NCBI GenBank assembly: GCA_024234815.1
Contig: JACKNO010000003.1
Location: 248,001 to 312,000, forward strand
Source: Pseudomonadales bacterium
Lineage (GTDB): Bacteria > Pseudomonadota > Gammaproteobacteria > Pseudomonadales > Halieaceae
Reading direction: 5' to 3'
Length of the DNA: 64,000 bases
Of this stretch, positions 1 to 8,471 are shown piece after piece; within the stretch, counting starts at the first letter, position 1; each line of letters begins with the position of its first letter. The position numbers were made by a program, and so were the translations under genes. The notes beneath the pieces were generated by a model. That model was not told where the DNA came from. It worked only from the letters and a program-made list of their open reading frames with translations, and searched no databases.

Positions 1-937
1 TCGCATACATCACGCCCTCGGGCATGCCGCCCCAGAGGCGGATCACCGTAATCAGGCCGCCGATAAGCACGCCGTACACGACGCAGCCCGCGTTGGTGAC
101 AGGCGAGGCCACCATGTCCGTGGCCATGAACACCGCGCCCAGCATCAAGCCGCCGGAAAACAGCATGAAACCCGGCGGCGGGTACTGCGCTGGAGCCAGC
201 TGGTGAAGAATCCAGGCCAGCAGCGCCACCGTCAGCAGGATCGCCGCCGGGATGCGCCAGTTCAGCATTTTTCGCAGGGCGAGGTAAACGCCTCCGGCGA
301 GAATAAGCAGCGCGCAGGTCTCACCGGCGGAGCCGCTGGTGAGACCCAGCAGCAGGTCCCCGGTGGCGGTGACCTGGCCGTCAAACTTGAACAGGGAGAG
401 CGGCGTGGCGCCCGCGACGCCGTCGTAGACCGGGGCCGCGAACGGCACCGTGAAAGTACTGGCCGGCACCTCGGTAAAACGCTCCGGGGCGAGGGCGGGC
501 ATCCAGCTTGTCATGGCCACCGGAAACGCCGCCTGCAGGAAAGCGCGCCCCACCAGCGCCGGGTTGAAGGCGTTATAGCCCAGCCCGCCGAACAGGAACT
601 TTGCCATGGCCACGCCGATCATCCCGCCGCAGGCCACCATCCACAGGGGCAGGGCGGGCGGCAGCGTGAGGCCATAGAGCAGGCCGGTGATGGTTACCGA
701 CCAGTCGCGCACGGTTGTCGGCGTGGCCGCCAGGCGACACAGCCAGTGCTCCGTGGCGACACAGGACAACACCGCCACCGCCAGCGTCAGCGCCGCGGCC
801 AGGCCGAAACTGTAGATTGCGAACGCCGCCACCGGCAGCAGGGCATACACCACGTTGCGCATGATCACATCGACGCTGGCGCCGCTGCGGATGTGCGGCG
901 AGCTGTGAATTTCGAGGGTGCGCCCGCGCTCGGTCAT
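1..937 (-). CDS. rnfD: RnfD, ion-translocating electron transport complex subunit D (3' end outside window)
   Basis: Membrane subunit of the Rnf complex, which couples ferredoxin:NAD+ electron transfer to ion pumping across the inner membrane. Translation from the ATG at 937 gives MTERGRTLEIHSSPHIRSG, with the SPH motif typical of RnfD N-termini, then hydrophobic helices. Near 401-423 the frame encodes DGVAGATPL, which matches the Thr-containing motif to which RnfD/NqrB subunits covalently attach FMN. The last visible residues (RLWGGMPEGVMYA) match the conserved RnfD C-terminal loop. About 312 codons are visible, against roughly 350 for the family, so only a short tail is missing. The start overlaps the rnfC stop (ATGA at 934-937), indicating translational coupling. 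rnfG, rnfE and rnfA probably follow to the left, outside the window. Confidence 0.93.
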   Translation of the reverse strand, partial: MTERGRTLEIHSSPHIRSGASVDVIMRNVVYALLPVAAFAIYSFGLAAALTLAVAVLSCVATEHWLCRLAATPTTVRDWSVTITGLLYGLTLPPALPLWMVACGGMIGVAMAKFLFGGLGYNAFNPALVGRAFLQAAFPVAMTSWMPALAPERFTEVPASTFTVPFAAPVYDGVAGATPLSLFKFDGQVTATGDLLLGLTSGSAGETCALLILAGGVYLALRKMLNWRIPAAILLTVALLAWILHQLAPAQYPPPGFMLFSGGLMLGAVFMATDMVASPVTNAGCVVYGVLIGGLITVIRLWGGMPEGVMYA

Positions 938-2271
938 GGCGCTGCCCGCCGTTTTCTCACCAGGCCCTTGGCCGCGCGAAATCGCTGCACCAGCGGAATA
1001 TGCGCGGGGCACACATAGGAGCAGGAGCCGCACTCGAAACAGTCCAGCAAGTGGAATTCATCGGCCATTCGCTCCACCTGCCCCGCCCGCGCCAGCAAGC
1101 CGAGCTGGGACGGGTTGAGAAACAGCGGGCAGGCGTCCACGCAGTAAGCGCAGTGGATACAGGGGTACTCCACTGGCGCCCTGGTCTGGGACTCGGTGAA
1201 CGCGATAAAGCCCGACGTACCCTTGGTGATGGGGATATCCAGGCTGGGCAGGGCCTGGCCCATCATCGGGCCGCCCAGGAATACACGACTGGTGCTGGCC
1301 GCCATCCCGGCGTATTCCAGTGCGAAACGCAGCGGCGTGCCGATGGGAATACGGTAATTGCCTTTCTTGCTGATGGCCGGCCCGCCGATGGTAATCACCC
1401 GCTCCTGGATGCCGCGGCCGTGGGGCAACAGGCGGCCGATCTCGGCGGTGGTAGCCACGTTAACGGTCACCACACTCACGTCCGAAGGCAGGCCGCCGGA
1501 CGGCACCTCCCGCCCCAGCAGGGCCCGGATCAGCATTTTCTCCGCGCCCTGGGGGTATTTGACCGCCACGACTTCCACCGTGACCGGCAGGTCGCCGGGC
1601 AGGCCCGCGCGCAGGGCATCCGCGACATCGAGCTTGTTCGCCTCCACGCCGATAATGCAGCGCGCGGCGCCGGTGACCTTCAACAGGTAGCGGATGCCGG
1701 TAAAAATATCGGCCTGCTGCTCCAGCATCACCCGGTGGTCCGTGGTCAGGTAGGGCTCACACTCCACGCCGTTGATGATCAGGGTGTCGATGGTCTTGTC
1801 AGCAGGCACTTTCAGTTTTACATGGGTGGGAAAGGCCGCGCCGCCGAGGCCGACTATCCCCGCCTGCTGAATGGCGAGCAGAATCTCCTCGGCCGAGGCC
1901 GTTGCAACATCACAGGGCGTACCGTCGCTGACCTCCTGGCTGGAGCCCGGGAAGGGCTTGAGATAAATCGCCGGCGCCATGCGACCGCTGATGCCGGGGG
2001 CCAGGGCGATGCGCTGCACCAGGCCCGAGGCCGGCGCGTGCATGGCCACCGACAGGAAGCCGTCCGGCTCGGCGATGCACTGGCCACGCTCCACTTCCTG
2101 GCCCTCGCGAACCACCGGCAGCGCCGGCTTGCCAATATGCTGCTGCAGCGGGACGATCATCACGGGCGCAAAGGGAAACTGCCTGATCGGCAGGTCCCGG
2201 GTGTCGTCCTTCGCCTCCGGCGGGTGAATGCCGTGGGCGAAACTGCGATGCTGGCGGAGCGCGCTGAACAT
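934..2271 (-). CDS. rnfC: RnfC, Rnf complex Fe-S/flavin subunit
   Basis: Peripheral Rnf subunit that carries the NAD(H)-side site and two [4Fe-4S] clusters. The 445-residue protein has the GLGGAAFPTHVKL glycine-rich loop typical of RnfC/NuoF-like proteins in its first half. Two ferredoxin motifs lie near the C-terminus, CIHCAYCVDACP and CFECGSCSYVCP. It lacks the long Ala/Lys-rich C-terminal repeat of the E. coli RsxC type. The start at 2271 (MFSALRQH) is chosen over one 30 bases further upstream because it forms a TGATG junction with the stop of the upstream PFOR gene, a tight coupling signal. The downstream rnfD start overlaps its stop. Confidence 0.95.
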   Translation of the reverse strand: MFSALRQHRSFAHGIHPPEAKDDTRDLPIRQFPFAPVMIVPLQQHIGKPALPVVREGQEVERGQCIAEPDGFLSVAMHAPASGLVQRIALAPGISGRMAPAIYLKPFPGSSQEVSDGTPCDVATASAEEILLAIQQAGIVGLGGAAFPTHVKLKVPADKTIDTLIINGVECEPYLTTDHRVMLEQQADIFTGIRYLLKVTGAARCIIGVEANKLDVADALRAGLPGDLPVTVEVVAVKYPQGAEKMLIRALLGREVPSGGLPSDVSVVTVNVATTAEIGRLLPHGRGIQERVITIGGPAISKKGNYRIPIGTPLRFALEYAGMAASTSRVFLGGPMMGQALPSLDIPITKGTSGFIAFTESQTRAPVEYPCIHCAYCVDACPLFLNPSQLGLLARAGQVERMADEFHLLDCFECGSCSYVCPAHIPLVQRFRAAKGLVRKRRAAP

Positions 2272-5200
2272 CAGTTGTATTTCGCTCCCCGGGCAATCCA
2301 CTTGTCGATATCGGCTTCGCTGCGATCAGCGGGCAGGCCCGGGTGGATCACCTGCGCGGTGCATTTTTCCGCCGCCTTCACCAGGTCCTTGTAGGGGCCC
2401 GCCAGGGGATCCTTGATATAGGCCTTTTTCGCATCGTTGTAGGCAAAAATCGCGGAGTTGAGATTGGTGCATTCGTCGCAGGCCGTGCACTCCTCGGTAT
2501 CGAGCCAGGGGGCCATGTAATCGGCGCCCGCCGCGCCTGGAGGGGGCGCCGCACTGCCAGCGGTCGCGCTGCTGGCAATGAGGTCAGCAGCGGCGTCGCC
2601 TGAGCCGTCGAGCAGGTCATCCTGCAGTTCGCCGCCCTGGGCCAGGCGCATCAGGCCGCCGGCTATTTTGCGCACCACGTCGCGGCGCGCTTTTTCCTCG
2701 ATATCGGCGCTGGTATCCGGGACCTTCGGTTTCACGCCCGCTATCGCCTTGAGCATGATCCAGAAATCCCGTCGCTCCTCGCTCGATGCGACCATGGTCG
2801 AATCCACCAGCAGCCGGCTCAGGTGCTGCCGTTTGTCCAGGGTCCAGATAAACGGGAACTTGCCCTCGCGCGCATCGGGCTCCAGTTGCATGAACTCCGC
2901 CAGCGGCACCATATCCTCGTGCCAGGTGTCCGGGGGCGCCATGCGGAAATGCTTGCGAAACCGCGCCTCGGTCATGGCGAAGTCGGCGAAGGTCGTGGGT
3001 AGCTCCATGGCTTTCTCGCGACTGCCCTCCAGGTAATTGAGGCTGTAGCTGGGCCAGTCCTCGAAGACCGCGGGATTGCCCTCCAGGTCGAAGCACTCCT
3101 CGGGGGTCTTGCCCTTGTCCGGGTTGTAGCGAAACAGCGGATAGGCCCTGGATTCGACCGCCAGCTTCGCCTGGTGGTGGCTCATGTCGTCACCGATTCC
3201 GTGCTCGGGCTGGCAGGAGGTGTAGAGGTTGAACAGCGCCGGCCGCCGCGCCACCAGGCCCTGGATGAAGCCCTCTATCATATGGTTGGCGTGGGCGATG
3301 GTACTTTGCAGCACGTAGGTGGTGCGATGCGCCATGGCGATCAGCCCTATCTCCTTGCGCACTTCCTCCTTGCCCTTATTGACCTTGCCGAATTGCGCCA
3401 TGTCGGAGACCTGGCCAATAAAACCGGAGGTACAGGCCTGGCCACCGGTGTTCGAATACACCTGGGTATCGACTACCAGTATCTTGATCGGCTTGCCCGA
3501 CATCATCGCCCGCGACAGGTTCTGGAAACCGATGTCGTACATGGCGCCGTCGCCACCCACCGCCACCACGGGCGGGCACAGCAGGAACTCCTCGTCGGTA
3601 AACTGCTCCCAGGTAAAGTAGGTAAAGAACTCCTCGTGTTCCTGCGCCCGGTAGTTGCCCGCCAGCTCGAGTTCCACCGCGCGAATAGTCTTGAAGCCCT
3701 CCGCCATCTTGGCCATGTGGCCCTCGTACACGCCCATGGCCAGCGAGGTGCTGTCCTGGAACAGGTGATTCGACCAGGGAAACGGGTAGGGGTTGAAGGG
3801 GAAGGTACTGCCCCACACGGAGGTACAGCCGGTGGCGTTGAGCATGCCCATACTGGAACGGCCGCGCCCCCCGGTGCCCTCCTCGTAGCGCCACTTCAGC
3901 TCCCTGAGCCGGGCCAGCAGGCCGGTTACCCGTTGCAGCCAGGCGGGGTCGATGGGCTGCGTGCCCTTCATGTCCTCCATGTGGCGGGCGATATCCGACA
4001 GGGTCAGGTCGTGGTCGGCGTTGCGGCTGATGATGTCCGCCAACGCGGTGGCATCGCTGACGTTGACGCCCTGTACCAGCTGCAGCTGGATATGCCGCTC
4101 CAGGTCCGCTATCAGGCCCTCCAGCTTGGCGACCTGCGCCTTCACCCGGGGCTGCATCAGTGCCTCCACCGTGGCCACAAACAGGTGAATGGCGGTCTTT
4201 TCCGAACAACCGAGGCAGGCGCCATCGCCGCTGGCCAGGCCGGAGTAGGCCTCCTTGTCCAGCAGGATGGTCTCCAGCGCGCCAATCCCCTGCTCGAGAT
4301 CATCAACGCGAATATATTTCGCCGGGGTCGTGGGCAGGTCCAGCCAGAAATCCCAGTGCTCGCGCAGTTTCTGCACCGATTCGCCGGTCTGGCGCACCGG
4401 GACGAGCGCGGCGTCGTCACAAACCGCCACGCATTCCATGCACCCCTTGCAGGTGTAGGGATTCACGGTAATGCTCAGCAGCCCGCCATTTCCGGCCGCT
4501 TTTTTCTCCGGCAAGGTGTAGTACGGCCGACTGAGGGCGAACTGAAAGCCGTCCAGCTCCTCGTTAAACCACTCGAATTCGCGCTTGAGTTCGGCCCGGT
4601 CCTGCTCCGCCAGTTCCGGGTTTTTTATCGTCACCTTGATGGCCTCCCCGAGCAGCTCGCCCACCGAGTCGGTCTCGGCGGCCTCGCCCAGCTTGCCGCG
4701 CAAGTTGCGCTCCAGCTGGCGCGCGGCCCTGGGCAGGTGCTTCAGGTCGTGGCCTTTTTTGCGTACCCGCGCCACCACGGTGTCCAGCACCTGGCCGAGC
4801 TCGTTGACCAGGCCCGGAATCGCGGTGTCCGGACATACCGTATAGCAGTTGCCGCAGGCGGTGCAGTTTTCAGCAATCCACTGGGGGTGCTCAAAGCGGA
4901 TTCCGGTCATGTCCCGAAACAGCGCCGTCGACGCGGGCATGACGCCCAGGCCGATGAAGGGATCGGTTAGGTTGTCGTTGCCCATACCGCGGGCATAGAA
5001 ATTCCCGGTCTGTTCCCAGAAGCGGTGGATGTCGGATTCGGGTGCGCCGCTCTGCGGCAGGCGCCTGACCATGACCGGCAGCTTGGGCTCGGCGCGCGCG
5101 TCGATCAGGCGCGCGGCCTGTACCCCCACTTCCTTGTCGGTGATTTCGCAGACCTCGTCGAAGCCGCGCTTGACCACCCTGACATTGTCTTCCACCACCC

Positions 5201-7226
5201 GCGCGCCCTTGGCGCCGAATTTGTGTTGCAGCTGGTCGCGAATCGCCTGCAGCAGCTTGTCCTGGCCCAGGCCCGCCTGTTGCGCCAGCGGTGAGGCCGC
5301 GAAAAAAGCGCCCTGGAAGGCGATACCCTGCATGCGCAACTGCAGCTCGGTGTCGGTGGCCTCTTCCCGGGCGATGTTGAACGCGTCGAGGTAGTACAGC
5401 TTGATCTGCTTGTCGACGATCATCTGCTGGTAATGCTCCGGAATATCGGACCAGACCTGCTCCGGCGAACCGCGATCGCTCTGGATGATGAACACGCCCC
5501 CCTCTTTCAGACCGGCCAGCGCATTGGTGTGATGGAACACGTTGGGGTCGGGCGACAGCACCACGTCCACGTAGAAGTATTCGCAATTGATGCGGATCGG
5601 CTCAGGTGCAGCGGACAGGTAGTAGGTTGTCGGCTGCCCCTTTTTCTCGGAGCCATACTTCGGGTTGGCCTTGATGTGGTAGCCCAGCAGGTCGAACAGG
5701 GTCATGGCCAGGTTCTTGCCGGTGGTGATCGCGCCCCAGCCGCCCACCGAGTGGAAGCGCACGGTAATGCTGCCCTTCGGCATCAGGTTGGGATTCTCGC
5801 TGCCGCGCACCGCCAGTTCGCGCACGGCGGGATAGCTGCTTTCGATGCTGTCCTGGTAAATTTCCTGCTTCGGCGTCAGCGCGTTTTCGCGCAGGAAATC
5901 GATGGAGAGGTAGAACTGTTTCTTGCGGGCGCCGTCCGGCAACATGTTTTCGATGGCGCCGATAATGCCCTCCGGCTGCAGGTCGCGACTGCCCAGGCCA
6001 AAGGACCCGGAATAGAGAGGCGGCAGCTCCGCGAGGGTGGCGTAGGTTTCAAGATCGGGATACGGGGTTTCGTGCCGGTCCCGACCATTCTCCATCGCCT
6101 TGCCCAGGGTGGCGCGTATCTCGCGCATCAGCGGCAGGTCCGCGGCCAGCGGCTGGTCCAGGCGCTCCAGCACGGCCACGCCTTTCCTGCCCTTGAGCAC
6201 CCGACTCAACGCGGCGCCGGGGAAGGGCCTGAACATGGTCAGGTTCACCACCCCCACCTTGATGCGGCGGGTTTCGCGCAGGTAATCCGCCACCGCCTGG
6301 GCGCTGGGAATCAGGCTGCCCTGGCCGACGATCAGGTAGTCGGCGTCCTCCACCCGATAGGTGGCGATGGGTGCGTACTGGCGCCCGGTCAATTGCTGGA
6401 ATTCGTAGAACGCCTGCTCCGCCAGCTCTCCGATATGATCGAAAAAGAACGGGCGCTGGGCCGCCACGCTCTGCATGTACGAATCCTGGTTCTGCACCAG
6501 CCCCGACATCATCGGGTTGTCCACATCCCACAACTCGGGGATACGACGGCGCATATCGCCAAAGATAATGCGCTGGGCAGGTGTGGGCGTGGAAATCATG
6601 TCGTCGGGCCGCCCCAGGTACTCGGCGATCAGTTCCCGCTCCGGCACCTGCAGGGACTCGATCAGGTGGGTGGTGAGAAAGCCATCCTGGGCAACAATCC
6701 CCGGCGTCAGGGCCAGCTCGGCTATGCGGTGGGCAATGATATTGAGGTCCGCCGCCTGCTGGGCATCGGCGGCAAAGAGCTGGAAAAAGCCGGTATCGTC
6801 GACGCAGTGATAATCGTCGTGCCCGGCGTGCACGTTCAGTGTCGCCTTGGTCATGGCCCGGGCGCCAATATTGAGCACGTAGGTCAGGCGCTTGCCCACC
6901 GCGGCATAGAGCGACTCGTGCATGTAGGCGATGCCCTGCCCCGAGGAGAAATTGGCTGCCCGCAGGCCGGTCATGGCCAGGCCCGCGGTCACCGCGGCGG
7001 CGGCGTGCTCCCCCTCCGGCTCGATGAAGATCAGCGGGCGACCGGAAATATTGATATGGCCCTGGGCGGCGGCTTCCGCCCAGTACTCCCCCATCTGGGT
7101 GGACGGGGTAATGGGATAGGCCCCCGCCGCGTCACTGGATTCGCGTTCGCACATGATGACCGCGGTATTGCCGTCCATCGCCGCGCGCTGGCCGGGGTAT
7201 TTGGGCGCGGTATCTTGTTTGCTCAT
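2271..7226 (-). CDS. Pyruvate:ferredoxin (flavodoxin) oxidoreductase, extended 1651-residue form
   Basis: Homodimeric-type 2-oxoacid:ferredoxin oxidoreductase (PFOR/NifJ superfamily): a 2-oxoacid plus CoA gives acyl-CoA, CO2 and reduced ferredoxin. Seen in order: alpha domain with YPITPST (37-43); a diverged gamma domain (about 485-700); ferredoxin motif 1 (C788, C791, C794, C798); ferredoxin motif 2 (C926, C929, C932, C936); proximal-cluster cysteines C1004, C1007, C1134 and C1338; and the TPP site GGDGAMYDIG (1224-1233) with YSNTGGQ (1257-1263). An Ala/Gly/Pro linker (about 1545-1570) leads to an additional C-terminal Cys cluster (C1580, C1583, C1586, C1622). Canonical enzymes have about 1170-1200 residues; the extra length lies between the two ferredoxin motifs, between C1007 and C1134, and at the C-terminus. 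Pyruvate is the likeliest substrate but is not proven. It sits between rnfB and rnfC. Confidence 0.9.
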   Translation of the reverse strand: MSKQDTAPKYPGQRAAMDGNTAVIMCERESSDAAGAYPITPSTQMGEYWAEAAAQGHINISGRPLIFIEPEGEHAAAAVTAGLAMTGLRAANFSSGQGIAYMHESLYAAVGKRLTYVLNIGARAMTKATLNVHAGHDDYHCVDDTGFFQLFAADAQQAADLNIIAHRIAELALTPGIVAQDGFLTTHLIESLQVPERELIAEYLGRPDDMISTPTPAQRIIFGDMRRRIPELWDVDNPMMSGLVQNQDSYMQSVAAQRPFFFDHIGELAEQAFYEFQQLTGRQYAPIATYRVEDADYLIVGQGSLIPSAQAVADYLRETRRIKVGVVNLTMFRPFPGAALSRVLKGRKGVAVLERLDQPLAADLPLMREIRATLGKAMENGRDRHETPYPDLETYATLAELPPLYSGSFGLGSRDLQPEGIIGAIENMLPDGARKKQFYLSIDFLRENALTPKQEIYQDSIESSYPAVRELAVRGSENPNLMPKGSITVRFHSVGGWGAITTGKNLAMTLFDLLGYHIKANPKYGSEKKGQPTTYYLSAAPEPIRINCEYFYVDVVLSPDPNVFHHTNALAGLKEGGVFIIQSDRGSPEQVWSDIPEHYQQMIVDKQIKLYYLDAFNIAREEATDTELQLRMQGIAFQGAFFAASPLAQQAGLGQDKLLQAIRDQLQHKFGAKGARVVEDNVRVVKRGFDEVCEITDKEVGVQAARLIDARAEPKLPVMVRRLPQSGAPESDIHRFWEQTGNFYARGMGNDNLTDPFIGLGVMPASTALFRDMTGIRFEHPQWIAENCTACGNCYTVCPDTAIPGLVNELGQVLDTVVARVRKKGHDLKHLPRAARQLERNLRGKLGEAAETDSVGELLGEAIKVTIKNPELAEQDRAELKREFEWFNEELDGFQFALSRPYYTLPEKKAAGNGGLLSITVNPYTCKGCMECVAVCDDAALVPVRQTGESVQKLREHWDFWLDLPTTPAKYIRVDDLEQGIGALETILLDKEAYSGLASGDGACLGCSEKTAIHLFVATVEALMQPRVKAQVAKLEGLIADLERHIQLQLVQGVNVSDATALADIISRNADHDLTLSDIARHMEDMKGTQPIDPAWLQRVTGLLARLRELKWRYEEGTGGRGRSSMGMLNATGCTSVWGSTFPFNPYPFPWSNHLFQDSTSLAMGVYEGHMAKMAEGFKTIRAVELELAGNYRAQEHEEFFTYFTWEQFTDEEFLLCPPVVAVGGDGAMYDIGFQNLSRAMMSGKPIKILVVDTQVYSNTGGQACTSGFIGQVSDMAQFGKVNKGKEEVRKEIGLIAMAHRTTYVLQSTIAHANHMIEGFIQGLVARRPALFNLYTSCQPEHGIGDDMSHHQAKLAVESRAYPLFRYNPDKGKTPEECFDLEGNPAVFEDWPSYSLNYLEGSREKAMELPTTFADFAMTEARFRKHFRMAPPDTWHEDMVPLAEFMQLEPDAREGKFPFIWTLDKRQHLSRLLVDSTMVASSEERRDFWIMLKAIAGVKPKVPDTSADIEEKARRDVVRKIAGGLMRLAQGGELQDDLLDGSGDAAADLIASSATAGSAAPPPGAAGADYMAPWLDTEECTACDECTNLNSAIFAYNDAKKAYIKDPLAGPYKDLVKAAEKCTAQVIHPGLPADRSEADIDKWIARGAKYN

Positions 7227-7294
7227 GCTGGGTTTCCTCGTTGTCTCTCGTTGAGCTATTCGTATGCTGCGCTATTCATCTGACGCCACGCGGA

Positions 7295-8161
7295 TCAACT
7301 GGCCGCCTCCGGCAGCGCCCCATGGCGCAAAATCTTTTTGCTCGCCGCGCCCCGAATCATGCCGACACTGTCATCCACCCACACGATGGCCCCGGTGGGG
7401 CAGCGCTCTATCGGTACCCGGGTGGCGTGAGGGCGGCTGTAATCGACTACCGGCAGGTTATCCCGCATCTGGATGAGACCAGCCGGGGCATCCACCGCAC
7501 AGCGTTCACAGGCGGTACAGGCCACCGCACACCCGGCCAGCACGGCATCTCCGTGCTCCAGGTTCCTGCACGCCACCCACAGGCGATGATCCTCGGGGTG
7601 CAGCGAAAACAGGTCTTTCGGGCAGATGTCGACGCAGTCGCCGCAACCGGTGCAGCGCGCGCTGTCGACAACCGGCAAGTCGTGGCTATTCATGTGGATG
7701 GCGTCAAAATCACAGACTCGCTCGCAGTCGCCATGGCCCAGGCAACCCCAGGTACAGGCCTTGCCGCCGCCAGCCACCTGGGCGGCGGCGATACAGGAAG
7801 GCTCGCCGCTGTAATGGGCCCGGTTGCGGGCGACATTAGTCCCGCCGGCGCAGGCCAGGCGCGCCACGATACGGGTCTGCTCACCCACCGCTATGCCCAG
7901 ATAGTCGGCGATAGCCTCATGCCCCTGGGCGTTGCTTACCGAGCACTTGCCCGGGGCGACGATCCCGGCAACCACCGCTTCGGCAAACGGACGGCAGCCC
8001 GGATAGCCGCAGGCACCGCAGTTGGCGTGCGGCAGCATCTCCTCCACCACATCGATACGCAGGTCCTCTTCCACGTAGAGTTTGCGATTGGCGATTATCA
8101 GCGCACTGGCAAGCAGGAACGTGAGCCCGCCAATTGTCAGTACCGCGGTAAGCACCACCAT
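7295..8161 (-). CDS. rnfB: RnfB, long form, polyferredoxin subunit of Rnf complex
   Basis: Electron-entry subunit of Rnf that accepts electrons from ferredoxin. The N-terminal hydrophobic helix (about residues 4-24) is followed by the characteristic ANCGACGYPGC cluster motif (C48, C51, C56, C73). Further Cys motifs follow: CTWGCLGHGDCERVC, CTGCGDCVDICP and CAVACTACERC. At 288 residues it is the long polyferredoxin form known from Clostridia, Bacteroidetes and methanogens, rather than the roughly 190-residue E. coli RsxB. It is the first gene of the operon (68 bp before the PFOR gene). A FNR-like box lies about 120 bp upstream of its start. Confidence 0.94.
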   Translation of the reverse strand: MVVLTAVLTIGGLTFLLASALIIANRKLYVEEDLRIDVVEEMLPHANCGACGYPGCRPFAEAVVAGIVAPGKCSVSNAQGHEAIADYLGIAVGEQTRIVARLACAGGTNVARNRAHYSGEPSCIAAAQVAGGGKACTWGCLGHGDCERVCDFDAIHMNSHDLPVVDSARCTGCGDCVDICPKDLFSLHPEDHRLWVACRNLEHGDAVLAGCAVACTACERCAVDAPAGLIQMRDNLPVVDYSRPHATRVPIERCPTGAIVWVDDSVGMIRGAASKKILRHGALPEAAS

Positions 8162-8279
8162 GTCACACGAAGTCCAGCAATTGCTTTTCCGGAAGATAAC
8201 CCTATCCGGAAAAATGTAGGCTCTGCCAACGGGAGAGTCAAACGCGTGGAGCCGCTTGGGAGCGCTACAGTGCGTTCAC

Positions 8280-8293
8280 TTGATCAGGCTCAA
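8280..8293 (-). promoter_or_regulatory. Candidate FNR/Anr-type box upstream of rnfB
   Basis: TTGAT-CAGG-CTCAA matches the FNR/Anr/Dnr consensus TTGAT-N4-ATCAA at 9 of 10 defined bases. It lies 119 bp upstream of rnfB, which would place a class II start site near 8245 and give a leader of about 85 nt. No good -10 box is visible at the expected place, so this is tentative. Oxygen-responsive control would suit an oxygen-sensitive PFOR. Confidence 0.4.
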
Positions 8294-8373
8294 TTTTAAC
8301 GACGCCGCAAGCTGCGGGCGGTTGGCAGTTTGTTCCATTGCGTCATATTCATATATCCGATCAATATGGTTTA

Positions 8374-8379
8374 TATAAT
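8374..8379 (+). promoter_or_regulatory. Candidate katA -10 element
   Basis: A perfect TATAAT lies 93 bp upstream of the katA start in an AT-rich stretch. At 17 bp upstream the bases are ATATAT, a poor -35, as is common for activator-dependent promoters such as OxyR-controlled catalase genes. No clear OxyR tetrad pattern was identified. Confidence 0.35.
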
Positions 8380-8419
8380 CAATTATACAGATAATTAGTA
8401 TTCTACTATTCTCGTAGTC

Positions 8420-8447
8420 ATCGGCGAAGGGCATTGCGCTCGCCGAT
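8420..8447 (+). promoter_or_regulatory. Hairpin in katA 5' leader
   Basis: ATCGGCGA (8420-8427) and TCGCCGAT (8440-8447) form a perfect 8-bp stem with a 12-nt loop. It ends 13 bases before the AGGAGAG ribosome-binding site, downstream of the candidate -10. It could influence message stability or translation. Confidence 0.45.
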
Positions 8448-8471
8448 CCGATGAATTCACAGGAGAGTGAT

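Larger units (their letters stand above)
8162..8471. promoter_or_regulatory. Divergent promoter region between rnfB and katA
   Basis: This 310-bp region has no convincing gene and separates the leftward rnf-PFOR operon from rightward katA. It contains a FNR-like inverted repeat (8280-8293), an AT-rich segment (about 8340-8410) with a consensus TATAAT, and a hairpin in the katA leader. Reading frames across it lack credible starts and similarity. Confidence 0.6.

Noticed and set aside
3174..7283. Two long plus-strand frames opposite the PFOR gene
   Set aside because: Both lack any motif and are explained by codon bias of the PFOR gene, which shows conserved Fe-S and TPP motifs.
8321..8345. 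Possible sigma-54 promoter (TGGCA followed by TTGC) near katA
   Set aside because: The spacing between GG and GC elements is too long for a -24/-12 promoter.
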